Under the pieces are notes generated by a model, which did no database searches, was not told the origin of the DNA, and worked only from the letters and a program-made list of their open reading frames with translations. A stretch of 64,000 nt of DNA from Gemmatimonas aurantiaca (lineage in GTDB: Bacteria; Gemmatimonadota; Gemmatimonadetes; Gemmatimonadales; Gemmatimonadaceae): contig NZ_JBBCJO010000012.1 of assembly GCF_037190085.1 (NCBI RefSeq), positions 620,001 to 684,000 of the forward strand. The letters run 5' to 3'. The position numbers were made by a program, and so were the translations under genes. Every line of letters starts with the position of its first letter. The stretch's first letter is position 1. Of this stretch, positions 25,186 to 34,407 are shown in pieces.

Positions 25186-26838
25186 TCACGCCACCGGAAT
25201 CGTGAACCAGAACTCGCTGCCTTTACCGACCTGACTGACGACACCGATCTCGCCGTCGTGGGCCTCCACGATGCCCTTGGAGATGAACAGGCCGAGCCCC
25301 GAGCCCGCACGCAGCAGACGCGGCGCCTGCCAATAGCGTTCGAACAGCCGTGGCACATCCTCCTCGGCCACGCCGGGTCCCGTGTCGCGCACCGCGATAC
25401 GCAGGGTGTCCTCCTCGCGCTGCGTCGAAAGGATCACCTGTCCTCCCTGCGGCGTGAACCGTGCGGCATTCCCCAGCAGGTTCGACAACACCTGCAGAAT
25501 GCGATGACGATCGGCCAGCAGCACCAGACCCTCGTCGTCGAATTCCCGGATGAATTGCAGACCCGCATCCTGCATTGCGGGCTCGAACACATCGGCCGCC
25601 TCCTTCAGGATCTCGCCGGCCGGTACGGCCCGCCGCTCCACGCGCAGACGACCGGCCGAGATCCGTGAGACATCCTGCAGATCCTGGATGAGACCATCCA
25701 CCTGCCGGGCGGCACCGCGGATCGCCTCCACCTCCTCACGTCCCATCAACGCCGGCTCGACACCCTCCGTCGATACCTCGCGGGACAGCACCGCCCCCGT
25801 GAGCATCACGATGGCATTCACCGGATTGCGCAGGTCGTGCGACACGATGGCCAGCATCTCGTCGCGTTCCCGCACGGCGCGACGCGATTCCTGATAGAGC
25901 CGGGCATTTTCGAGTGCGAGCGCGGCCAGTCCCGCGAATTGATCGGCCACATGCACTTCCTCCTTCGCATGCGACGCCCCGGGGCGCGTGCGCACCAGAT
26001 GCAATGCGCCGATCGCCCGTCCGCCGGCACGCAGCGGCACCAGCAGCACCGCACTGGCTCCGAGAGATTCGGCGCGGGCCCGTGAATGCGTGTCGGGAAA
26101 ATTCGCGTCCAGCCAGGCGGAGATGTCGGTGATGCGCTGCGCCTCCGATTCGTGCGCCACGCGCAGCGCACTCGTGAGCGGCAGATCGGGGCTCGACTGA
26201 TCGGGCGCCCGGATCACCAGCGCCGCCGTGTCGTCGTGCCGATGCGGGTCCATATGCGTGGCCGCCGCGCGCCGGATGCAGCCATCAGGCGTCAACAGCT
26301 CCAGCAGACTCCATTCCCCCAGCAGCGGCACGGGCAGCTCCGCGATCGTGGCCAGCGTGGAATCCACGTCGAGTGACGCCGCGAGCACCCAGCCCGCCGT
26401 GGCCAGCAGCTTCTGGCGCTCCTCGCTCCGGCGTCGCTCGCTGACATCGCGCAGCATTACCATGAACGTGCGTTCCCCGTCGATGGTCACCCGGGCGATC
26501 GACGCTTCCGCAGGAAATTGCTCGCCATTCTTGCGCATGCCCGCGATCTCACGGCGATCGGCCATGATGCGCGCATCCACGTGCCCCTCGGCGAAGGTAC
26601 GCATGTGACCGCGATGCACCGCGCGCGCCGCCATCGGCAGCATGCGGTCGAGCGGTTGCCCCAGCATTTCCGCCTCGGACCACCCGAAGATGTGCTCTGC
26701 ACCGCGATTGAATCGCACGATGCGGAAATTGTCATCCAGCGCGATGATGGCGTCGGATGCGATATTCACGACAGCGGCGAGCGCGGCGTGGGAGTGCGTG
26801 TCAGCCATGATCGACAATAGCGAAGGGGACTTCAACAT
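25186..26838 (-). CDS. Cytoplasmic PAS-GAF hybrid-input sensor histidine kinase
   Basis: About 550 residues with no membrane segment. PAS domain (about 20-135; GAEHIFGWSEAEMLGQPL, MVMLRDVSERR), GAF-type domain (about 150-310; LLVPLRAGGRAIGALHLV), HisKA with phosphoacceptor IVSHDLRNPVNAIV, and HATPase_c with NLLGNAARFTP, DTGPGV and GSGLGLFIS. It is a soluble sensor, ligand unknown, and no response regulator is nearby, so it is an orphan. The start is ATG 26838, or ATG 26808 (MADTHSH), which would leave a more normal gap to the divergent ATPase gene. The 3' end abuts repeat copy 2. Confidence 0.88.
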   Translation of the reverse strand: MLKSPSLLSIMADTHSHAALAAVVNIASDAIIALDDNFRIVRFNRGAEHIFGWSEAEMLGQPLDRMLPMAARAVHRGHMRTFAEGHVDARIMADRREIAGMRKNGEQFPAEASIARVTIDGERTFMVMLRDVSERRRSEERQKLLATAGWVLAASLDVDSTLATIAELPVPLLGEWSLLELLTPDGCIRRAAATHMDPHRHDDTAALVIRAPDQSSPDLPLTSALRVAHESEAQRITDISAWLDANFPDTHSRARAESLGASAVLLVPLRAGGRAIGALHLVRTRPGASHAKEEVHVADQFAGLAALALENARLYQESRRAVRERDEMLAIVSHDLRNPVNAIVMLTGAVLSREVSTEGVEPALMGREEVEAIRGAARQVDGLIQDLQDVSRISAGRLRVERRAVPAGEILKEAADVFEPAMQDAGLQFIREFDDEGLVLLADRHRILQVLSNLLGNAARFTPQGGQVILSTQREEDTLRIAVRDTGPGVAEEDVPRLFERYWQAPRLLRAGSGLGLFISKGIVEAHDGEIGVVSQVGKGSEFWFTIPVA

Positions 26839-26883
26839 GGCCAGACAGGTGCCGCCAGCGCATATCGCCCCAGTTCAAACCGG

Positions 26884-28821
26884 ATGATCAGCTCCATTTT
26901 GCGCAGAGTGTCTCCCCTCCCGCTAGTGACACTCGCATTTCTCGTGGCGGGAGCACTCACCCCTCTCGTCACACCGGCCGGGTCCTGGCGTCAGCAGGTC
27001 TGGTTGACCGGTCTGCTGGTGACCGGTGCGCCGGTGGCGTGGAGAACACTGCGCGGGATGTTGCGTGGCAATTTTGCCGCCGACGTGGTGGCCATGCTGG
27101 CCATCGTGGGAGCCGTGTTGTTGCAGGAGCCGCTCGCGGGACTCGTGGTCGTCCTCATGCAGACCGGCGGGGAGGCGCTCGACGCCTATGCGGTGGCCCG
27201 TGCGTCTGACGCCGTGGAGGCGCTGGAAGCCGACGCTCCGCGCATGGCACATCGTGTGGAAGGCGAACGGATCACCGACATCGCCGCCGAGGACATCGCA
27301 CCGGATGACATGCTGCTGATCCGTCCCGGCGAACTCGTTCCCGCCGACGGTGTCGTGATCGATGGACATTCTCATGTGGACACCTCGCGGCTGACCGGTG
27401 AACCGATGCCCAGACGGGTATCGATGGGTGCGACGCTGCAATCGGGCAGCATCAATCAGGAAGGGGCGCTGCGATTGCGTGCGGTCCGGCGTGCACAGGA
27501 AAGTCAGTATGCGCGCATCGTCGATCTGGTACGGCGCGCGCAGGCCTCCAAGAGTCCACTGCAACGCACGGCCGATCGATGGGCCATCTGGTTCACCCCA
27601 TTGACGTTGGTGCTGTGCGGCCTGGCCTGGCTGATGGCGCATGACTGGACGCGCGTGCTGGCGGTGCTGGTGGTGGCGACCCCCTGCCCGCTCATTCTGG
27701 CCGCGCCCGTGGCCATCATCGGCGGCATCAATCGCGCGGCCCGCCGTGGCATCATCGTCCGCACCGGCCAGGCTCTCGAAGGGCTGGCACGCGTGAACAC
27801 GGTGGTGTTCGACAAAACGGGCACGCTCACCACGGGTATGCCGCACGTCGCGACCATGGCGGTTGCTCCGCTCACCGACGCCACACAGGCGCTGGCCCGT
27901 ATCGCCGCCATCGAGCAGGGCTCCGGTCATCTGCTGGCCCGCGTACTGGTGAATGAAGCCGAAGCACGCGGTGTGCCGGTACTCGCCGCCACGGCGCTCA
28001 CCGAAACCCCCGGTCGTGGAGTGGAGGGTGACGTGGCAGGTGTCACCGTGGCCGTGGGATCCGCCAGCTACGTGCGGGATCGTTTTGCCCATCGTCCCGA
28101 CGTGCAGTCCGCAATGCAGACACTGGACGATGGATCGGAAAGTCTGCGCGCCTGGGCGCTCATGAGCGACGGCGTCGCGGCCCGCTTCGATTTTGCCGAA
28201 ACGCTGCGGCCGGATCTGTCATCGATGTTCCGCAAGCTGGCGGATCTCGGTCTGGGCGCGCCGCACCTGCTGAGTGGCGACAATACCGCCAACGTGCAGC
28301 GCATTGCCCACGCCACCGGCATCACGAGTTGCGCCGGCGATCTCTCAGCCGAGGACAAGGCACATCGTGTTGCCGCCCTGGAAGCGTCAGGCCAACGTGT
28401 GCTGATGGTGGGCGATGGCACCAACGATGCCCCCGCGTTGTCCGCGGCCACGGTGGGTGTGGCCCTCGCCGGTCACGGCGGTGGTGTGGTGGCCGAAGCC
28501 GCGGATGTGGTCTTGCTGGTGGACGATCCGCAGTGCATTCCGGAGGCGGTGCACATCGGCCGGCGTTCGCTGGCCATAGCGCGTCAATCGATCGCCGTGG
28601 GACTCGGCCTCTCGTTGATCGGTATGGGCTTCGCCGCAGCCGGACAGCTCTCACCGGTTGCCGGTGCGGTCACGCAGGAAATCATCGATGTGGCGGTGAT
28701 TCTCAACGCGCTGCGGGCGGCGGGACCGGGGCGCGGGGATCGGGGCAGGCGGCGAGTGTTTGGGGGCGCCCCTGCGGGGCGCGATACCAGCAGGATGAAC
28801 AGCCGGATACCAGCAGGATGA
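26884..28821 (+). CDS. Heavy-metal P1B-type ATPase with repeat-encoded C-terminus
   Basis: A 645-residue ion pump without N-terminal metal-binding domains. Membrane helices flank an A domain with LTGEP, a transport-site motif ATPCPLILAAP in the sixth helix, phosphorylation motif DKTGTLTTG, and hinge GDGTNDAPAL; the last helices end in QEIIDVAVILNALRA. The nucleotide-domain Ser-x-His-Pro motif reads SGHLLA, so His is kept and Pro lost. The TPC-type metal site gives no certain substrate. From about base 28728 the frame enters repeat copy 3, so the final 31 residues (Arg/Gly-rich, ending RMNSRIPAG) and the stop come from the repeat. Divergent from the PAS-GAF kinase. Confidence 0.87.
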   Translation: MISSILRRVSPLPLVTLAFLVAGALTPLVTPAGSWRQQVWLTGLLVTGAPVAWRTLRGMLRGNFAADVVAMLAIVGAVLLQEPLAGLVVVLMQTGGEALDAYAVARASDAVEALEADAPRMAHRVEGERITDIAAEDIAPDDMLLIRPGELVPADGVVIDGHSHVDTSRLTGEPMPRRVSMGATLQSGSINQEGALRLRAVRRAQESQYARIVDLVRRAQASKSPLQRTADRWAIWFTPLTLVLCGLAWLMAHDWTRVLAVLVVATPCPLILAAPVAIIGGINRAARRGIIVRTGQALEGLARVNTVVFDKTGTLTTGMPHVATMAVAPLTDATQALARIAAIEQGSGHLLARVLVNEAEARGVPVLAATALTETPGRGVEGDVAGVTVAVGSASYVRDRFAHRPDVQSAMQTLDDGSESLRAWALMSDGVAARFDFAETLRPDLSSMFRKLADLGLGAPHLLSGDNTANVQRIAHATGITSCAGDLSAEDKAHRVAALEASGQRVLMVGDGTNDAPALSAATVGVALAGHGGGVVAEAADVVLLVDDPQCIPEAVHIGRRSLAIARQSIAVGLGLSLIGMGFAAAGQLSPVAGAVTQEIIDVAVILNALRAAGPGRGDRGRRRVFGGAPAGRDTSRMNSRIPAG

Positions 28822-29020
28822 GTCCTCCGTTGCGGCCGGCACGTCGCGTCGTGACAGATCGGGAACATCAATAGACAAGATTCGATTTTTACTTGATTTT
28901 TTTGGTGGATTTGGTGGCCGGGCCCGAACCATTCCCACGACCTCCTCACCGCCCGCACCAGACAAATCCTGCAGGTATCCGGCTGTTCATCCTGCTGGTA
29001 TCGCGCCCGAAGGGCGCCCC
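28728..29020 (+). repeat. Intergenic repeat element, copy 3 (reference orientation)
   Basis: A 293-bp element. The A arm (28728-28826) holds a GTGTTTGGG tract, a GCGCCCC-TGC-GGGGCGC hairpin and two direct copies of GATACCAGCAGGATGA with 23-base periodicity. A core of about 130 bases with a T-rich stretch (28882-28915) follows. The B arm (about 28965-29020) is the reverse complement of the inner A arm, identical for 35 bases, and ends in a GCGCCC-GAA-GGGCGC hairpin. It overlaps the 3' end of the P-type ATPase gene and lies between that gene and the converging diguanylate cyclase gene. Confidence 0.87.
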
Positions 29021-29053
29021 ACAAATCCCGGCGGCCCCCTCAAATCCCGGCGG

Positions 29054-29086
29054 CAAAAAGAAAGCCGCGCCCCGGAGGACACGGCC
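29054..29086 (-). terminator. Intrinsic terminator of the diguanylate cyclase gene
   Basis: On the minus strand, GCCGTGTCC pairs with GGGCGCGGC around TCCG, followed by TTTCTTTTTG. It lies 7 bases beyond the stop at 29093 and resembles the terminator at 24821. Confidence 0.85.
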
Positions 29087-29092
29087 TCACCA

Positions 29093-30298
29093 TCATGCCG
29101 ACTTGAGCAGCAGCGTCTCTGCCACACACACTCGGTCCCGGCCATTCTGCTTGGCCTTGTAGAGTGCCTTGTCCGCGCGCGCCAGCCACTCGTCGACTTC
29201 TTCGTGCATGTCGAGTTGCGCGACGCCCACCGACGCACCGATGGAGAACTCCATTGCCGGATGCGGTGCGGGCATAGCCGCCACCTGCTCCTGCAGACGA
29301 CGCGCCAGTGTCTGGGCCATCTTCCAGTCGGTGTTGTGCAGGATCGCCGCGAACTCGTCGCCACCAAAACGGCACAGCACGTCCGACTGCCGGAGGAACA
29401 CCCGCCCCAGCGCGTTGGCGAGCGTCTGGATGGCCATGTCGCCGGCCTGATGCCCGTACATGTCGTTGACGAGCTTCAGCTTGTCCAGATCGATCATGAG
29501 CAGCACCACGGGCTGACGGCCCAGCGAGAACATCTGCACGGCCCGCGGCGCCATCATGTCGAACAGCTTGCGGTTGCCGAGTCCCGTGAGCGGATCCGTC
29601 GTGCTCTCCCGGCGCGCTTCCTCGAGCTGACGGCCAAGCCGGTCGAGACGCGTGGCCAGCGACACATACTGCTCCTGCTGCTGCTCACGACGCGTCTGCA
29701 GCGCCGATTCGATGGCCAGCACGGCGCCGAGCACTTCCTGCTTGATCGAACCCGTCTGCATGCGCTTGAGCGCATTCTTGGCGCGCTCCATCTGCTCGTC
29801 GGTCGCATGGTCGGCGGTGTGGTCCACCTTCACCGCATTGTGCACCGTTTCGACGCAGGCCCAGAGCGCTTCGCGCAGTTCATTGATGGACGCATCCACA
29901 TACCGATGCTCGTCGCGGCGCTGTTCGGTGACGGCGCGGACCACACCGTCCCAGTCGCGATCCTGGATGCCCACGGATCCCTGGCCACTGCCCTCCTGCA
30001 GCGCGTAGCCGAGCGTGGCATGCCGATGCCACAAACCAATCTGCCGTGCGCTTTCCTCGCCGGGACGGTCCGGCAGGTCTATGGGATAGCGCGAGAGCGC
30101 CGTCAGGACGCCACCCAGGGCATCGAGGACGAGGCCCAGATGACCTTCCGGCGACATGGATGATTGCGCCACGACGATCTCCGCCGCGCTTCCGGCGGAA
30201 CCGGGAGCAGCTTTCAGCACAGTGGTGCCGATCGCGCTGTTCGAACTTCCTCGTTCGGACGCAGGGCGGGGCTCGGCCAGGAGCTTCTTGAAGAACAT
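29093..30298 (-). CDS. Diguanylate cyclase (GGDEF)
   Basis: A 401-residue soluble protein. The first 230 residues are helical and unassigned, ending in a coiled coil; the GGDEF domain (about 240-400) has DPLTGLGNRKLFD, the substrate loop IDLDKLKLVNDMYGHQAGD and an intact active site RFGGDEFAAIL, so it should make c-di-GMP from two GTP. No R-x-x-D inhibitory site is evident upstream of GGDEF (the residues read SDVLCRFGGDEF). The ATG at 30298 (MFFKKLL) is preferred to 30343. c-di-GMP links it to the pilus locus and the EAL-HDOD-like protein. Confidence 0.92.
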   Translation of the reverse strand: MFFKKLLAEPRPASERGSSNSAIGTTVLKAAPGSAGSAAEIVVAQSSMSPEGHLGLVLDALGGVLTALSRYPIDLPDRPGEESARQIGLWHRHATLGYALQEGSGQGSVGIQDRDWDGVVRAVTEQRRDEHRYVDASINELREALWACVETVHNAVKVDHTADHATDEQMERAKNALKRMQTGSIKQEVLGAVLAIESALQTRREQQQEQYVSLATRLDRLGRQLEEARRESTTDPLTGLGNRKLFDMMAPRAVQMFSLGRQPVVLLMIDLDKLKLVNDMYGHQAGDMAIQTLANALGRVFLRQSDVLCRFGGDEFAAILHNTDWKMAQTLARRLQEQVAAMPAPHPAMEFSIGASVGVAQLDMHEEVDEWLARADKALYKAKQNGRDRVCVAETLLLKSA

Positions 30299-30455
30299 GA
30301 GCAGGGAGTTGGGTTGCCTTAGAGATCGGCAGCACCTGCTCACAGGTTGAGTGCTCAGCTATCTATTTGCCCGCATCGCTCTGCGAACGTCACGCGGCTG
30401 GCACTTCCGTCACACTCCCGGCCCCCGCATCAGCCCTTCGACCTATCCGCTCCGA

Positions 30456-32246
30456 TCAGAAGTCGGTCGCGTCCATGGCCATGATCGGCCCCGACCCCGA
30501 CTGGATGGCCGCCAGCAACGTCGCGGTCTCGGGCAACAGGCGCATGAAGTAGAAACGCGCCGTCTTCTGCTTGGCTTCCAGGAACCGGCGGTCTCCGGTG
30601 CCCGCGGCCAGCTTCTCGTCCGCGACCGTGGCGATGCGCAGCCACTGCCAACCCACCGCCACGTATCCCATCAGATGCAGATACTCGGTGGCCGCCGCCC
30701 CCACTTCATCCGGGTTGGCAAACCCGCGCTCGGCCAGCAGCATCGTGGCCTTCTGCAGTTGATACAGACTCGCGCCCAGGGCCTTCGCATGATCCTCGAG
30801 CCCATCCACCGCCGCGGCCGCATCGATCTCGCGCTTGACGATCTCGAAGAACCGCCGCACCAGGCGCCCTCCCTCCATCGGCAACTTGCGCCCCACCAGG
30901 TCGAGCGCCTGCACGGCATTGGTGCCCTCGTAGATCTGCGCGATGCGCGCGTCACGCACGTATTGCTCGACACCGTACTCCCGGATGTATCCGTGACCAC
31001 CGAGTGTCTGCAGCGCGATGTTCGTGTTGTCGAAACCCTTGTCGGTGAGGAAGGCTTTGATGACCGGCGTCATGAGCGCCACCATGTCCTCGGCCTCCTC
31101 TCTCACCGCGGCATCGGCATGCCGGTGTTCGAGATCGATGCGGATGCCCACGGCGTACGCCAGCGAGCGCATCCCTTCGTTGAGCGCCTTGATGCGCAGC
31201 AGTCCCTTGCGCACGTCGGGGTGCACGAGAATGGGATCGGCCGGACCAGCCGGGTTCGTGGGGCCCGTGAGCGCGCGTCCCTGCAGACGCTCCTTGGCAT
31301 AGGCCAGTGCGTTCTGGTACGCGACTTCGGACAGTCCCAGCCCCTGCAGGCCCACGGCCAGACGCGCGCCATTCATCATGACGAACATCGCCCGCATGCC
31401 CTTGTGCGGCTCACCCACCATCCAGCCCGTGGCGTTGTCGAAATCGAGCACACAGGTGGCCGATGCCTTGATCCCCATCTTGTGCTCGACACTGCCACAC
31501 GTCACGCCATTGCGCGCCCCGAGGCCCCCATCGGCGGTGGGGATGAACTTGGGCACCAGGAAGAGCGAGATGCCCTTGGTGCCACCCGGAGCATCGGGCA
31601 GTTTGGCCAGCACCAGATGCACGATGTTCTCGGTGAGATCGTGCTCACCCGCCGAAATGAAAATCTTCTGACCGGTGATGCGATACGTACCATCCTCGGC
31701 AGGAACCGCTTTGGTGGTGATGATGCCCAGATCGGTGCCCGCCTGCGCCTCGGTGAGACACATGGTGCCGCCCCACGAGCCGTCGATGAGTCTGGGCAGG
31801 AAGCGCTGCTTGAGTTCTTCCGACCCATGGCTCATGAGCGCGCTGACCGCTCCATGGGAGAGGCCGGGATACATGCTGAAGGAGAGATTGGCCGAACAGA
31901 GCATCTCCTCCATCACGAAACGCACCATTTCCGGCAGCCCCTGCCCGCCGTAGTTGGCGTCGGCCGACACGGCAGTCCAGCCATCGGCGGCATACCGGGT
32001 GTAGGCCTCCCTGAAGCCCGACGGTGTGCGTACGGCGCCGTGCTCGAAGTGCACGCCTTCGGCGTCCCCGCTCTGATTGATCGGAAAGAGCACGTCCTCG
32101 CAGAACGTGGCACCGCCGGCCAGCACCTCGTCGATCATCTCCGGCGTGGCGTCCTCGTATCCCGGCAACTGCGCGAGCTGGCCGATATCGTGGACGTCGT
32201 GCAGCAGAAAACGGATCTCGTCGAGTGGAGCCTTGTATGCGGGCAT
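30456..32246 (-). CDS. Acyl-CoA dehydrogenase, large (DmdC-like) type
   Basis: A 596-residue FAD enzyme of the long acyl-CoA dehydrogenase group that includes 3-methylmercaptopropionyl-CoA dehydrogenase. N-terminal extension MPAYKAPLDEIRFLLHDV, acyl-CoA dehydrogenase N and middle domains (CLTEAQAGTDLG, the FAD-binding GTYRITGQKIFIS), and C-terminal domain with QTLGGHGYIREYGVEQYVRDARI and YEGTNAVQALDLVGRKL, where the base Glu is in the YEGTN motif. An extra C-terminal helical domain follows (about 470-596). Oxidises an acyl-CoA to the 2,3-enoyl-CoA; chain length cannot be read. It has no operon partners. Confidence 0.92.
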   Translation of the reverse strand: MPAYKAPLDEIRFLLHDVHDIGQLAQLPGYEDATPEMIDEVLAGGATFCEDVLFPINQSGDAEGVHFEHGAVRTPSGFREAYTRYAADGWTAVSADANYGGQGLPEMVRFVMEEMLCSANLSFSMYPGLSHGAVSALMSHGSEELKQRFLPRLIDGSWGGTMCLTEAQAGTDLGIITTKAVPAEDGTYRITGQKIFISAGEHDLTENIVHLVLAKLPDAPGGTKGISLFLVPKFIPTADGGLGARNGVTCGSVEHKMGIKASATCVLDFDNATGWMVGEPHKGMRAMFVMMNGARLAVGLQGLGLSEVAYQNALAYAKERLQGRALTGPTNPAGPADPILVHPDVRKGLLRIKALNEGMRSLAYAVGIRIDLEHRHADAAVREEAEDMVALMTPVIKAFLTDKGFDNTNIALQTLGGHGYIREYGVEQYVRDARIAQIYEGTNAVQALDLVGRKLPMEGGRLVRRFFEIVKREIDAAAAVDGLEDHAKALGASLYQLQKATMLLAERGFANPDEVGAAATEYLHLMGYVAVGWQWLRIATVADEKLAAGTGDRRFLEAKQKTARFYFMRLLPETATLLAAIQSGSGPIMAMDATDF

Positions 32247-32499
32247 GAGCGATCATCCTCGTGGCGGGGTGACATTGCACTGACTCTCTGGAAGCTGCCC
32301 GTCTCCGCCGCTTCCGGCAAGGGGAAATTGCGACGGAATCGTCATGTTTTTGCCGGCCGGATGGAGCACGACGGGCGTCCTCCGGGCCCTGACCGGCCCC
32401 CGGCTGCACCTCGGCTGCACCTCGGGGGCGGTTCCGGGTAGAATCCTCCAGCGGATCGGGGGGCACTGCCCGGTCTCTTCTCTCTGAGTGGAGCAGGAC
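32247..32499. promoter_or_regulatory. Divergent intergenic region (acyl-CoA dehydrogenase / sppA)
   Basis: Presumed promoters for both genes. The only structure I see is an 11-bp tandem duplication GGCTGCACCTC (32402-32423) and a possible -10 TAGAAT (32440-32445) for sppA without a good -35. Confidence 0.25.
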
Positions 32500-34407
32500 A
32501 TGAAGCAGTTCTTCACGGCGCTCGCCGCCAATCTCGTGACGATCGCCGTGTGTGTGGTCGCCCTCATCCTCCTCGTGCTGGGCGTGGCCGCATCGGCCGG
32601 CTCGCGGGGAGCGGTGGAGGTGCGTCCGGGGTCGATTCTCGTGGTCGATCTCGATCAGCCGCTCGCCGATCAGGCATCGCGCACCGATCCGCCGGGACTG
32701 TTCGACGAGGCGCTTTCCGCCGGTGTGACCGCGCTGCCGCTGCGATCGGCCACGCTGGCCATTCGCGCCGCCGCCGACGACGACCGCATCAGCGGCATCC
32801 TGTTGCGCGGCACCGTGGCGAGTGATGGAGTGCGTTCGGGCTACGCCGCGCTGCGCGAACTCCGTGGCGCGCTGCAGGACTTCAAGGCTTCGAAAAAGCC
32901 GGTGCACGCCTACCTCGTCACGCCGGACGTCTCCACGTACTACGTGGCCTCCGCAGCCGATTCCATCACGCTTGATCCGTTCGGCTCTCTGCTGTTTCCG
33001 GGCATGGCCTCCGAACAGGTGTTTCTCTCGGGGCTGTTCGAGAAATACGGCATCGGCGTGCAGGTCAGCCGGGTGGGCCGTTTCAAGGCCGCGGTGGAGC
33101 CGCTCACGCGACGTGACATGAGTCCGGAGAACCGGCTGCAAGTGGCGGGCTATCTGGGGGATCTCTGGAGCGAAGTGAAACGCGGGGTGGCGGACAGCCG
33201 CTCCGTGGACACGCTCACGCTGCAGCAGCAGGCCGATGCGCAGGGCATCATCCTACCCCCCGATGCGCAGGCTGCCCGTCTGGTGGACCGGGTGGGCTAT
33301 TTCGATACGGTGCTCGACGATCTGCAGCGCATCGCGAACGAAGCCAATACGGCCTCGGGCAACGCGGTCAGTTCGCGGGACAGTGCCCGCACCGCCGAAC
33401 TCGCGACGCTGCTGGACCGTCCCGCATTGCCGCAGATCGCGCTTGCCCAATACGCCCCGCTCGCCGTCACCAAGGCGCGACTGCTCGGCGCCAGCCAGGT
33501 GGTGGCCGTGGTGTATGCCCAGGGTGACATCGTGGACGGCGAAGGCACCGAAGGACAGATCGGGGGCGACGCGCTGGCGCGTGAACTGCGGCGCTTGCGC
33601 ACCGATGCCCGGGTGAAAGCCGTCGTCCTGCGCGTGAACAGCCCCGGTGGCAGCGTGATCGCGTCGGAACGCATTCAACGTGAACTCACGCTCATCAACG
33701 CGAAGAAGCCCGTGGTCGTGTCGATGGGATCGCTGGCGGCGAGCGGGGGTTACTGGATCAGCACGGCCTCGCGTCAGATCTTCGCGCAACCCAACACCAT
33801 CACCGGTTCCATCGGCGTGTTCGCCATCGTGCCGAACGTGAAGGGCCTCGCCAACAGCCACGGCGTGACCTTCGACACGGTGAAGACCGGCCGCTACGCC
33901 GATGTGTTCACGATCACGCGGCCGCGCACCGACGCCGAGCTGGCGGTGATCCAGCGTGGCACCGATGTCGTGTACGATGCCTTCATCGATCGGGTCGCCG
34001 AGGCCCGCGGACTGTCCACCGACTCCGTGCGCGCGATCGCGGAAGGCCGGGTGTGGTCGGGCGCACGGGCGCTGCGACTGGGGCTCGTCGACTCCCTCGG
34101 TGGACTGGACGATGCGTTGCGCACGGCGGCCCGTCTCGCGGCCATCACCGGTGACTATGATGTGCGGGAGTATCCGCGCGTGAAATCCGCCACCGAGCGC
34201 ATCACCGAACTGCTCGAGGGCGGACCGACGCCGGTGGCCGCACGCGCCTCGGCCCCCCGCACATCCGAGGCCGTGACCAGGGTCACCGGTCAGAGCGCCG
34301 CGGGCGCACTGGCCCGCGATGTGGTGCGTGAGTTGTCGTTACTGTCGTCGTACAACGATCCGCGCGGACTCTACGCGCGACTGCCGTTCATCCTCCGTAT
34401 CCGGTGA
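32500..34407 (+). CDS. sppA: Signal peptide peptidase SppA, 67-kDa type
   Basis: A 635-residue membrane serine protease that degrades cleaved signal peptides. An N-terminal membrane helix (about 8-34) is followed by two tandem S49 domains. The catalytic lysine lies in the first domain (VGRFKAAVEP, Lys about 196) and the nucleophile in the second (SLAASGGYW, Ser about 415), exactly as in long bacterial SppA. The oxyanion region NSPGGS is also present. The ATG at 32500 follows GGAG by six bases; a GTG at 32488 is upstream of that site. Its TGA overlaps the next gene's GTG. Confidence 0.93.
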   Translation: MKQFFTALAANLVTIAVCVVALILLVLGVAASAGSRGAVEVRPGSILVVDLDQPLADQASRTDPPGLFDEALSAGVTALPLRSATLAIRAAADDDRISGILLRGTVASDGVRSGYAALRELRGALQDFKASKKPVHAYLVTPDVSTYYVASAADSITLDPFGSLLFPGMASEQVFLSGLFEKYGIGVQVSRVGRFKAAVEPLTRRDMSPENRLQVAGYLGDLWSEVKRGVADSRSVDTLTLQQQADAQGIILPPDAQAARLVDRVGYFDTVLDDLQRIANEANTASGNAVSSRDSARTAELATLLDRPALPQIALAQYAPLAVTKARLLGASQVVAVVYAQGDIVDGEGTEGQIGGDALARELRRLRTDARVKAVVLRVNSPGGSVIASERIQRELTLINAKKPVVVSMGSLAASGGYWISTASRQIFAQPNTITGSIGVFAIVPNVKGLANSHGVTFDTVKTGRYADVFTITRPRTDAELAVIQRGTDVVYDAFIDRVAEARGLSTDSVRAIAEGRVWSGARALRLGLVDSLGGLDDALRTAARLAAITGDYDVREYPRVKSATERITELLEGGPTPVAARASAPRTSEAVTRVTGQSAAGALARDVVRELSLLSSYNDPRGLYARLPFILRIR

